A stretch of DNA of 64,000 nucleotides from Clostridia bacterium (GTDB taxonomy: Bacteria > Bacillota > Clostridia > TANB77 > CAG-508): the NCBI GenBank assembly GCA_900770385.1, contig CAAGKK010000044.1, positions 62,001-126,000 on the forward strand. Reading direction: 5' to 3'. Shown here piece after piece: positions 57,591-64,000 of the stretch. The position numbers and the translations under genes were made by a program. Position 1 is the stretch's first letter. The number at the start of each line of letters is the position of its first letter. Under the pieces are notes generated by a model that searched no databases, had not been told where the DNA came from, and saw only the letters and a list, made by a program, of their open reading frames with translations.

Positions 57591-57977
57591 ATGGATATTG
57601 TTAAAATTATTGGTATAGGACTAATAGCGGTGGTAACTATTTTAATACTAAAGCAGTATAAGCCAGAATTTGCAATTTATGTCTCATTAATAGCAGGAAT
57701 AGCAATTTTATTTATATCTTTAACACAATTATCAGGAGTATTAGATTTACTTAAAAATATATCTAGTAAAGCGAATATTAATAGTCAATATTTATCTTTA
57801 TTATTAAAAATAACAGGAATAGCATTTTTAACAGAATTTGCAGTAAGTGTTTCAAATGATTGTGGAGAAACAGCAATTGCACATAAGATGGACTTGGGAG
57901 GAAAAGTAATAATAATTTCAATTTCTATTCCAATTATCACAGCTTTATTAGAAACTATCCTAAAAATTATACAATAG
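57591..57977 (+). CDS. spoIIIAD: Stage III sporulation protein AD
   Basis: 128 residues, four helices, with TGIAFLTEFAVSVSNDCGETAIAHKMDLGGKVIIIS typical of SpoIIIAD. AAAGGAAA precedes the ATG. Membrane component of the SpoIIIA channel. Confidence 0.95.
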   Translation: MDIVKIIGIGLIAVVTILILKQYKPEFAIYVSLIAGIAILFISLTQLSGVLDLLKNISSKANINSQYLSLLLKITGIAFLTEFAVSVSNDCGETAIAHKMDLGGKVIIISISIPIITALLETILKIIQ

Positions 57978-57991
57978 TAGAGAGGAAAAAA

Positions 57992-58324
57992 ATGCAAAAG
58001 ATAAAAAAGGTATTAATACTTATACTATTTATCTTCTTAATAAACTACAATGTTGTACAAGCATCAGACAATAACATAGACAATACACAAATTATTGAAG
58101 AACAACAAAAAGATTTAGGAATTTCAGAATTTATTGATTTATCTAATAAATATACAAAGGATTCATTAGAAGAGATAAACATAAATGAAATATTCAATTC
58201 TGCATTGACAGGAAAAATAGAGAATATAAATATATTTAAAATTATTTTTAGATTGTTAGGAAAAGAATTTAAAGACTGTATAAGTGGTATTCGGAATAGT
58301 TTTAATAATAATTATTATACATAG
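57992..58324 (+). CDS. spoIIIAE: Stage III sporulation protein AE, N-terminal fragment (frameshifted)
   Basis: Reads a signal peptide (to about VVQASD) and the extracytoplasmic N-terminal part of SpoIIIAE, through FRLLGKEFKDCIS, where a normal SpoIIIAE enters its first membrane helix. Here the frame turns into NSFNNNYYT and stops. The rest of the gene continues in the next frame from 58284. Skipping one base between about 58278 and 58290 restores a protein of roughly 388 residues, the normal family length. AGAGGA precedes the ATG. Confidence 0.85.
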   Translation: MQKIKKVLILILFIFLINYNVVQASDNNIDNTQIIEEQQKDLGISEFIDLSNKYTKDSLEEININEIFNSALTGKIENINIFKIIFRLLGKEFKDCISGIRNSFNNNYYT

Positions 58325-59159
58325 CATTTTAATAGCAATAACAGATACTTTGGAAAATAAAAGTGTTTCACAAATAGCGTACTTTGTGGAATTTATAATG
58401 ATTTCAGTTGTAATTTTAGCAAGTTTTTCAAATTGTCTTACTATAGTAAAAGATACTATACAAGATTTAGTTGGTTTTACAAATAGTATACTACCAATAT
58501 TAATTACATTAATGCTAACAACAGGAGCTATAACATCAGCAAGTGTTGTACAACCAATATTATTACTTCTAATAAGCTTTATAGGAAATGCAATTATTAA
58601 TTTTATATTACCAATTATTTTAATTTCAACTAGTTTAAATATAATTTCTCAAATTTCAAATGAAATAAAAGTATCTAAAATATCTAAATTTTTAAACTCA
58701 TCTACAATATGGATTTTAGGAGTAATAATGACATTATTTGTTACAGTATTATCATTAGAAGGTAGCTTAACACAAACAGTAGATGGAGTAACAGCTAAAA
58801 CAGCGAAAGCAGCAGTTTCAACTGTTATACCTGTTGTAGGAAAGATACTTGGAGATGCAACTGATGCAGTAATAGGTTGCGCAGGAATATTAAAAAACGC
58901 TGTTGGACTTATTGGCATTATAGTAATAATTGGAATCTGTTTAACACCAATTATAAAACTAACAATATTAACTGTAATGTATAGTTTTATGTCAGCTATA
59001 TGTGAACCTATTGCAGATACGAGAATAGTCAATCTCTTAGAAAAAATATCTGAAACATTTAAGATATTATTGGCAATTGTATTTTGTGTTACGGTAACTC
59101 TAATTATAGGTTTGGCAATTGTAATTAAAGTATCAAATGCTACATTATTGTATAGATAG
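58284..59159 (+). CDS. spoIIIAE: Stage III sporulation protein AE, C-terminal fragment (frameshifted)
   Basis: A 291-residue multi-helix membrane frame, with HSILIAITDTLENKSVSQIAYFVEF, DGVTAKTAKAAVSTVIPVVGKILGDATDAVIGCAGILKNAVG and MSAICEPIADTRIV, all SpoIIIAE motifs. It could start at the GTG at 58284, but there is no ribosome binding site, so it is the second half of a gene broken by a one-base shift. Translational coupling from the overlapping upstream frame is possible. Confidence 0.88.
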   Translation: MVFGIVLIIIIIHSILIAITDTLENKSVSQIAYFVEFIMISVVILASFSNCLTIVKDTIQDLVGFTNSILPILITLMLTTGAITSASVVQPILLLLISFIGNAIINFILPIILISTSLNIISQISNEIKVSKISKFLNSSTIWILGVIMTLFVTVLSLEGSLTQTVDGVTAKTAKAAVSTVIPVVGKILGDATDAVIGCAGILKNAVGLIGIIVIIGICLTPIIKLTILTVMYSFMSAICEPIADTRIVNLLEKISETFKILLAIVFCVTVTLIIGLAIVIKVSNATLLYR

Positions 59160-59167
59160 GAGAAAAA

Positions 59168-59758
59168 ATGCTAGGATGGTTAAAAGGCTGGGTTAATCAA
59201 GTTATAGTAGCAATAATAATAGCTGTTATTTTTGAGTTGATTCTTCCAAATGGAAAAAATAAAAAGTATATAAAGATGATTATTAATTTATATGTGCTAT
59301 TTGTATTAGTTAATCCTATTGTGTCTAAATTTATTAATTTAAGTGACAACCAATTTTCAGGAGAAACATTAAAAAAGTATTTTAAACAAGAAAATGCAAT
59401 AGAAGTAAATAGTAATTTAAATTCTAAAGAGATAATACAAAATACTTTTGAAAAAACAATTAAAGATGATATTAAAAATAAATTAGTACTAAAAGGTTAT
59501 AAAACAACAAGCCTAAGCATATATATATATAATAATGATGAAAATAATATGCAAATAAGATCAATTAATATCGAAGTACAAAAAGATGATAAAGAAAACA
59601 AAAGCTCTTCTAATTCAATAAATGAAATAGAAAAAATAAATATAGGAAGAAAAGAAGAAAAGCAAGAAATTAGCAAAAAAGAAGTAGAGGAGATAAAAAA
59701 GATATTAAGCGAAGAATATAGTTTGGACAAATCAAAAATTAATGTAAACCAAAGATAA
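59168..59758 (+). CDS. spoIIIAF: Stage III sporulation protein AF
   Basis: 196 residues: two N-terminal helices with LKGWVNQVIVAIIIAVIFELILPNGKNKKYIKMIINLYV, then a charged soluble domain. AGGAG-like site precedes the ATG. Confidence 0.93.
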   Translation: MLGWLKGWVNQVIVAIIIAVIFELILPNGKNKKYIKMIINLYVLFVLVNPIVSKFINLSDNQFSGETLKKYFKQENAIEVNSNLNSKEIIQNTFEKTIKDDIKNKLVLKGYKTTSLSIYIYNNDENNMQIRSINIEVQKDDKENKSSSNSINEIEKINIGRKEEKQEISKKEVEEIKKILSEEYSLDKSKINVNQR

Positions 59759-59771
59759 AGGAGTGATAAAT

Positions 59772-60362
59772 TTGCTTAAAGAAAGACTCAATAAGTTTTT
59801 AAATGGAGATGGAGATAATAAAAAGAAGGTAGAAAATTTAATATTCTTACTAATTATCTTAATTATAACAATAGTAGCAATAAACTTTATTTGGAAAGAT
59901 GACAAACAAGAAAGCAAACAAACTACTACTAATAAAGAATTAGCCAGCGAAGAAAAAAATACAAATAGTGATGAGGATTTAGAAAAAAAGTTAGAGAAAA
60001 TATTATCAAGTATAAATGGAGTTGGAAATGTAAATGTTATGCTAACATATACAGAAAGCACTCAAATTATACCAGTTTATAACAAAACAGAAAAAACAAG
60101 CAATACTAATGAGTCTGATTCTGGTGGAGGTACAAGACAAGTAGAAGAAAGTGATGTAACGCAAGAAGTAGTATATCAAGATAAAAATGGAAAAAATAAT
60201 ATAATTACACAAAAAACAATAAGTCCTAAAATCGAGGGGGCAATTATTACAGCAGATGGTGCAAATAACTCTAATATAAAAGCAAATATTATTCAGGCAG
60301 TGGAAGCGGCAACAGGTCTTGCAACCCATAAAATTCAAGTATTTGAAAAGAAAAATAACTAA
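59772..60362 (+). CDS. spoIIIAG: Stage III sporulation protein AG
   Basis: 196 residues: a membrane helix near residues 20-40, an Asn/Glu-rich linker, and a ring-forming domain with LEKILSSINGVGNVNVMLTY and the ISPKIEGAIITADGANNSNIKANIIQAVEAATGL motif. The TTG at 59772 lies 8 bases after AAAGGAG and is preferred to a GTG at 59763, which overlaps that site. SpoIIIAG forms the large ring across the intermembrane space. Confidence 0.92.
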   Translation: MLKERLNKFLNGDGDNKKKVENLIFLLIILIITIVAINFIWKDDKQESKQTTTNKELASEEKNTNSDEDLEKKLEKILSSINGVGNVNVMLTYTESTQIIPVYNKTEKTSNTNESDSGGGTRQVEESDVTQEVVYQDKNGKNNIITQKTISPKIEGAIITADGANNSNIKANIIQAVEAATGLATHKIQVFEKKNN

Positions 60363-60404
60363 ATGAGAGCGACTCGATATCGCTTTGTTATATGAGGAGG
60401 AATT

Positions 60405-61040
60405 ATGAAAATTATAAAAAAGAATCAATTAACAATATTAGTACTAGCATTAATGTTAGTAACAGCAGGGTATTTAAATTATAATTCAAATCAAACAGTA
60501 ACAACAGAAGGAAAGATAGCAAGTATTGGAGATGCTACATTAGTAAGTAGCAATATAGTAGAAACTAATAATTCTAGCAATAATGTAAATTCAAATATTA
60601 TAGAAAACAAAACAGAAAATAGTAATAGTACTAGTGTAGAAAATATAGATAAAGTAAATACAGTTAATACAAATTCAGAAGTAAAAAATAATGAAAATTA
60701 TTATTCAGCTTCTAGATTAGAAAGAGATACAATGTATTCACAAATGCTAGAATCTTATCAAAAAATTTTAGACAGTACTACAACTTCAAGTAAACAAAAA
60801 GAAGAAGCGCAAAAAGAAATAACCAATATAAATAATACTAAGAATGCTATAATGATATCTGAGAATCTAATAAAAACTAAGGGGTTTGAGGATTGTCTTG
60901 TATATTCAAATGATGATAGCATAAATGTAGTAATAAAAAAAGAAAAGCTAAGTAAGGAAGATACAGCACAAATACAAAGTATTATTGCAAGAGAAATGAA
61001 TGCTAAAATAGAAAATATTCACATAATGAATAAAGTCTAA
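60405..61040 (+). CDS. spoIIIAH: SpoIIIAH-like protein
   Basis: 211 residues: N-terminal helix (about 8-26), an Asn/Ser-rich linker, and a ring-domain C-terminal part with SRLERDTMYSQMLESYQKIL and FEDCLVYSNDDSINVVIKKEKLSKEDTAQIQSIIARE. Expected to contact SpoIIQ on the forespore side. AGGAGGA precedes the ATG. Last gene of the operon. Confidence 0.92.
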   Translation: MKIIKKNQLTILVLALMLVTAGYLNYNSNQTVTTEGKIASIGDATLVSSNIVETNNSSNNVNSNIIENKTENSNSTSVENIDKVNTVNTNSEVKNNENYYSASRLERDTMYSQMLESYQKILDSTTTSSKQKEEAQKEITNINNTKNAIMISENLIKTKGFEDCLVYSNDDSINVVIKKEKLSKEDTAQIQSIIAREMNAKIENIHIMNKV

Positions 61041-61046
61041 ATAGCA

Positions 61047-62279
61047 TTATAAAATAATCATATTATTAGTAAAGTCCAAATTAGACCAAGAATCTTTTAC
61101 ATATCCTAAAGTATAAATGTTTGTTGCTGTAATGTCTATACTTAATAAATGCTTTAGGTTTTTATTTGGATTAGAATCTAAAAATTTTTTTACAGAGGTA
61201 ATAACTTCTGTATTTTTTTTAGAGTGCGAAATAACAGAAAGTAAATCTCTGCCTTTTTGGTTAAAGCCTAAAACTCTAATATAAGGAGATGTTTTGTATG
61301 ACATCTTCATATCTGATTTAGTAATACCTAAAAGAGCATAAAGCAAAATTCTTTGAATTCTAGTAGAAGTGTATCTTTTGGTTTGAATTATATTCATAAA
61401 TTCAGCAAGAGTATTACAAGAATTAGCGGCATTTTTTATTGCATGTTCTAACCCTTCACAAACATCAGGAAGATTAGCAATTTCAGCTAAACTCATTTTT
61501 CTTAATGTATAAATAATTTCTTTTTCAAATTTAGATAAATCTTTAACATAATGACCTTTTTGAAAAGAATGATATAAAATTTTGTATGTTTGACTAGGCA
61601 TTACATATGGCAATCTAGTAAAACTATTATTAATAATCATATCTCGAATAGATGTAGCACTTGCAAATGAATTAGAAACACCAAGATCATTGTAACCGAC
61701 ATTTTCTCTTTTTATAGTAATTGGTTTTATAAAGCTTTTTGTTCTTTTTAATGCTTTTAAATATTCAATTGCTAATATATTGTTTGGATTAGATAAAATG
61801 TTAGAGTATTTTCTAATATCATTTAAATACATTAAAACAGCATTTTCTCTAGCCTTTGGAAAAGCTAATCCTTTGGCTAATTCATGATTTAAAAGAGAAA
61901 CATATTCAGATGGTTGATAATAAAAAATATCAGCGAACTTATCTAATACAGATAAATCACCAAATTCACTACCAAAAGAAATATAATCTACAATATTTAA
62001 AGAATCTAATATTTTAACAGCTCCATAAGCAAAATTTTCGGCACTAGATATACTGTATATAGTTGGAAGCTCAATAACTAAGTCTACACCATTACAAAGA
62101 GCCATTTGGGCTTTTGTCCATTTGTCTACAATAGATACATTTCCACGCTGAACAAAATTGCCAGAAATAATAGCAATTGTATAATCGGCATCTATAAGTT
62201 GTTTTGACTTTTCTAAGTGATATTTGTGTCCATTATGAAATGGGTTATATTCACCTACTATTCCAAGAACATTTGCCAT
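61047..62279 (-). CDS. tmcAL: tRNA(Met) cytidine acetate ligase TmcAL (YlbM-like)
   Basis: 410 residues. The nucleotidyltransferase core GIVGEYNPFHNGHKYHLEKSK and SGNFVQRG, followed by ELPTIYSISSAENFAYGAVKIL, matches TmcAL, which makes N4-acetylcytidine at the wobble position of elongator tRNA-Met using acetate and ATP. AAGGAGA precedes the ATG at 62279. It is convergent with spoIIIAH with only 6 bases between stops and divergent from rnhA. Confidence 0.93.
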   Translation of the reverse strand: MANVLGIVGEYNPFHNGHKYHLEKSKQLIDADYTIAIISGNFVQRGNVSIVDKWTKAQMALCNGVDLVIELPTIYSISSAENFAYGAVKILDSLNIVDYISFGSEFGDLSVLDKFADIFYYQPSEYVSLLNHELAKGLAFPKARENAVLMYLNDIRKYSNILSNPNNILAIEYLKALKRTKSFIKPITIKRENVGYNDLGVSNSFASATSIRDMIINNSFTRLPYVMPSQTYKILYHSFQKGHYVKDLSKFEKEIIYTLRKMSLAEIANLPDVCEGLEHAIKNAANSCNTLAEFMNIIQTKRYTSTRIQRILLYALLGITKSDMKMSYKTSPYIRVLGFNQKGRDLLSVISHSKKNTEVITSVKKFLDSNPNKNLKHLLSIDITATNIYTLGYVKDSWSNLDFTNNMIIL

Positions 62280-62383
62280 AAATAAGCTCTCCTTATTGCA
62301 ATTAAAAATATTTATTGATATAATATCATAAAATTGATTTAATTACAATAAACAAGAAAATTAAAATAGAAAAGGAAAATACA

Positions 62384-62818
62384 ATGGAAGAAGTTACAAT
62401 ATATACAGATGGCGCATGTTCAGGAAATCCAGGACCTGGTGGATGGGGCACAATATTAATGTATAAAGATACTAAAAAAGAAATTTCTGGAGGAAAAGAT
62501 AATACAACTAATAACATAATGGAATTAACAGCAGTAATAGAGGGACTAAAATTATTAAAATTTCCATGTAAAGTAAAATTATATAGTGATAGTGCATATG
62601 TAGTAAATGCTTTTGTACAAAAGTGGATTTTTGGCTGGTTAAAAAATGGTTGGAAAAATTCAAGTAAGGAACCAGTAAAAAATAAGGAATTATGGCAAGA
62701 ACTATATAATCTAACTAAAATACATGATGTGGAATTTATAAAAGTTAAAGGCCACAGTGATAATGAATATAATAATAGATGTGATGAACTAGCAAGAAAT
62801 GCTATAAATAGTATTTAA
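62384..62818 (+). CDS. rnhA: Ribonuclease HI
   Basis: 144 residues with all catalytic acids in place: D in [17 protein letters not shown] in [14 protein letters not shown] in YSDSAYVVN and D in [10 protein letters not shown], plus the basic handle [23 protein letters not shown] precedes the ATG. Removes RNA from RNA-DNA hybrids. Confidence 0.96.
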   Translation: MEEVTIYTDGACSGNPGPGGWGTILMYKDTKKEISGGKDNTTNNIMELTAVIEGLKLLKFPCKVKLYSDSAYVVNAFVQKWIFGWLKNGWKNSSKEPVKNKELWQELYNLTKIHDVEFIKVKGHSDNEYNNRCDELARNAINSI

Positions 62819-62946
62819 AAGATATAATACAATTCTGTTACATTAATATGACATTTGTGTAACATATATTGTATTATTTTTTTTCATGAAATATAATTAA
62901 TATGTAAAATTATGTATATTTATACAAAAGATATTAGGAGGCAATT

Positions 62947-63486
62947 ATGGAGACTTTTGCTGATTATATACTACAAGAGCAAGATTATATAAAAAAGTTA
63001 GAAATAGCATATTACCTACAAAAAAGAACAGGAATATATTTTGATAATACAGTTATTTTTAAAACAGAATTAGCAAGAATGTTTATGGATGATATGAACC
63101 TAGGAGTAGATAAGAATCTTGTTATAACTGCGTGTATACTTTGTGGATGTAAAAAGAAAAAAGATGCAACAGATATAGAAACAATAAGAAGTTACGCTAA
63201 AAACGGGGCTAATTATCTAGCTACATTAGGTTTTGACAAAAGATTTTGTAAAATATGTGAAGAGGTTAATAGATATAGTGGAAGTAGTCCAAGAGAACCA
63301 GAAAGCGATATACTAGAACTTGTAGATAATTTTGGAGGATTAGTTTTAGATAGACCGGAAAGAAAAGGATTTCCAATAGATGAAGCATTAGTTTTAACAG
63401 AGTACCGAAACTTAAAAGGAGTAGAAAATAGATTTTTAGATAAATTCAAAGAGTTTATATTTATAGAAGAAGGTGTAAAAGTATGA
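62947..63486 (+). CDS. Degenerate HD-GYP-like protein
   Basis: 179 residues. The later part VDNFGGLVLDRPERKGFPIDEALVL follows the HD-GYP pattern (VADVFDALTSDRPYRKG) closely, and the segment SYAKNGANYLATLGF follows the KxHxxxGAELLxxLG pattern. But the HD pair is replaced by CG in ACILCGCKK and the HHE-DG-GYP stretch by CEEVNRYSGSSPRE, so metal binding and c-di-GMP hydrolysis are not expected. AGGAGG precedes the ATG; it overlaps the next gene by 4 bases. Confidence 0.65.
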   Translation: METFADYILQEQDYIKKLEIAYYLQKRTGIYFDNTVIFKTELARMFMDDMNLGVDKNLVITACILCGCKKKKDATDIETIRSYAKNGANYLATLGFDKRFCKICEEVNRYSGSSPREPESDILELVDNFGGLVLDRPERKGFPIDEALVLTEYRNLKGVENRFLDKFKEFIFIEEGVKV

Positions 63487-63740
63487 GTATAAGTGATTAT
63501 GGATTAAAAAATAATAATGATTTTAATGGACCAGTTGCAGACCTAATAAAAATAACAAATGCATATTCAAGAAATGGTAAAGAAGTAAAAGATGTAATAA
63601 ATGTTTTAAGAAGACCAGATAAAAAACAAGTATTAGAAGAAATAAACAATTATCAAGGAAAATCAGAAACTCAAAAAGCTATGGAAGAAGAAGCAAATAG
63701 AGCTCAAAGAGCAAGTGATTTTGGAATAGGAGAATATTAA
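63483..63740 (+). CDS. Hypothetical protein
   Basis: An 85-residue soluble, charged, probably helical protein of no family I recognise (SISDYGLKNNNDFNGPVADL at the start, ASDFGIGEY at the end). Its ATG overlaps the stop of the upstream degenerate HD-GYP-like gene, so they are translationally coupled; the endonuclease Q-like gene follows 16 bases later. Function cannot be inferred beyond this linkage. Confidence 0.75.
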   Translation: MSISDYGLKNNNDFNGPVADLIKITNAYSRNGKEVKDVINVLRRPDKKQVLEEINNYQGKSETQKAMEEEANRAQRASDFGIGEY

Positions 63741-63756
63741 AAAAAGGAGAAATTAA

Positions 63757-64000
63757 ATGTACCAAATATTTGCAGATTTACATGTACACATAGGAAGAAG
63801 CGAAAATAATAAACCAATAAAGATAACTGCTGCAAGATCACTAAATTTTGCAAACATAGCAAAAGAATGCGTAGATAGAAAAGGTATAAATGTAGTAGGA
63901 ATTATAGATTGTGCATCACCATATGTAATAGAAGATATAGAAAACTTTTTAAAACAGGGAGATGCTTATGAAATAGAAGATGGAGGAATAATATATAAGG
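63757..64000 (+). CDS. Endonuclease Q-like PHP-domain protein (partial, N-terminus only)
   Basis: Begins MYQIFADLHVHIGRSENNKP, then PIKITAARSLNFANIAKE and GINVVGIIDCASPYVIEDIE, and runs off the window edge after about 81 residues. The FADLHVHIG start is the first metal motif of the PHP fold, and the whole pattern fits the endonuclease Q group, which nicks DNA 5' of deaminated bases. AAAGGAGA precedes the ATG. Confidence 0.75.
   Translation, partial: MYQIFADLHVHIGRSENNKPIKITAARSLNFANIAKECVDRKGINVVGIIDCASPYVIEDIENFLKQGDAYEIEDGGIIYK

Noticed and set aside
58275..58295. Programmed frameshift in spoIIIAE
   Set aside because: No classical slippery heptamer or stimulatory structure is evident at the junction; kept only as a minor alternative to mutation or error.

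Overview
This window is from a very AT-rich Gram-positive bacterium (well under one third G+C by eye). It reads as an endospore-forming member of the Clostridia. The reasons are a full spoIIIAA-AH cluster, cortex-lytic type enzymes (SleB-like and a GH18 enzyme), formate-tetrahydrofolate ligase, the IreB-RuvX-DUF1292 cluster, the Asp23/AmaP/DUF2273-nusB-xseAB cluster, strong AGGAGG ribosome binding sites with ATG/GTG/TTG starts, and sigma-A promoters close to TTGACA-17-TATAAT. I saw no rRNA, tRNA, CRISPR array, transposase gene or prophage. Most of the window is core chromosome, with a few accessory islands.

Layout. 1-2.1 kb: end of an NfeD-like gene and a GH18 cell-wall enzyme. 2.2-9.7 kb: Asp23/AmaP/DUF2273, nusB-xseA-xseB, a DUF212 membrane protein, fhs, sleB, a YqeG HAD phosphatase and a prepilin peptidase. 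9.7-13 kb: M24 aminopeptidase, an unknown anchored protein and a GH73-type glucosaminidase. 13-15.2 kb: an unusual prepilin-leader/LRR surface protein carrying a (CA)n microsatellite and a GC-rich palindrome inside its reading frame. 15.2-19.1 kb: TetR plus an FtsX-type ABC cassette with twin operators. 19.2-24.5 kb: a cluster with a membrane protein, a degenerate CpaE-like ATPase with AT-hooks, a degenerate GGDEF protein, then ireB-ruvX-DUF1292. 24.6-31.9 kb: a second prepilin/LRR protein, U32 peptidase, a dockerin-bearing autolysin and a membrane-anchored cadherin-like partner. 31.9-36 kb: the ylxM-ffh-rpsP-khpA-rimM-trmD-rplS operon. 36-39.4 kb: RNHCP protein, a frameshifted TraX, a Cys-rich CBS protein, an AI-2E family transporter and a stand-alone DUF1980-like protein. 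39.5-48.1 kb: PBP1A, cysS, DUF1189, ftsH, lysS. 48.1-48.5 kb: a non-coding island with GC-rich palindromes. 48.5-55 kb: two more regulator-plus-ABC cassettes (MarR with a heterodimeric exporter; GntR/YtrA with an ABC). 55-61 kb: yebC and spoIIIAA-AH, with spoIIIAE split by a frameshift. 61-64 kb: tmcAL, rnhA, a degenerate HD-GYP-like protein, a small unknown and the start of an endonuclease Q-like gene.

How the parts fit. Cell-envelope work dominates: five peptidoglycan-active enzymes, PBP1A, a likely WalR site in front of one autolysin, and three one-component-regulator/ABC cassettes of the antibiotic or peptide-stress kind. Signalling proteins with recognisable but catalytically degenerate folds recur (CpaE-like, GGDEF, HD-GYP). 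The least ordinary features are the GC-rich palindromic repeat family (at least four copies here, one inside a coding region), the (CA)n tract that could phase-switch the first prepilin/LRR protein, and the AT-hook/LPGF-repeat protein.
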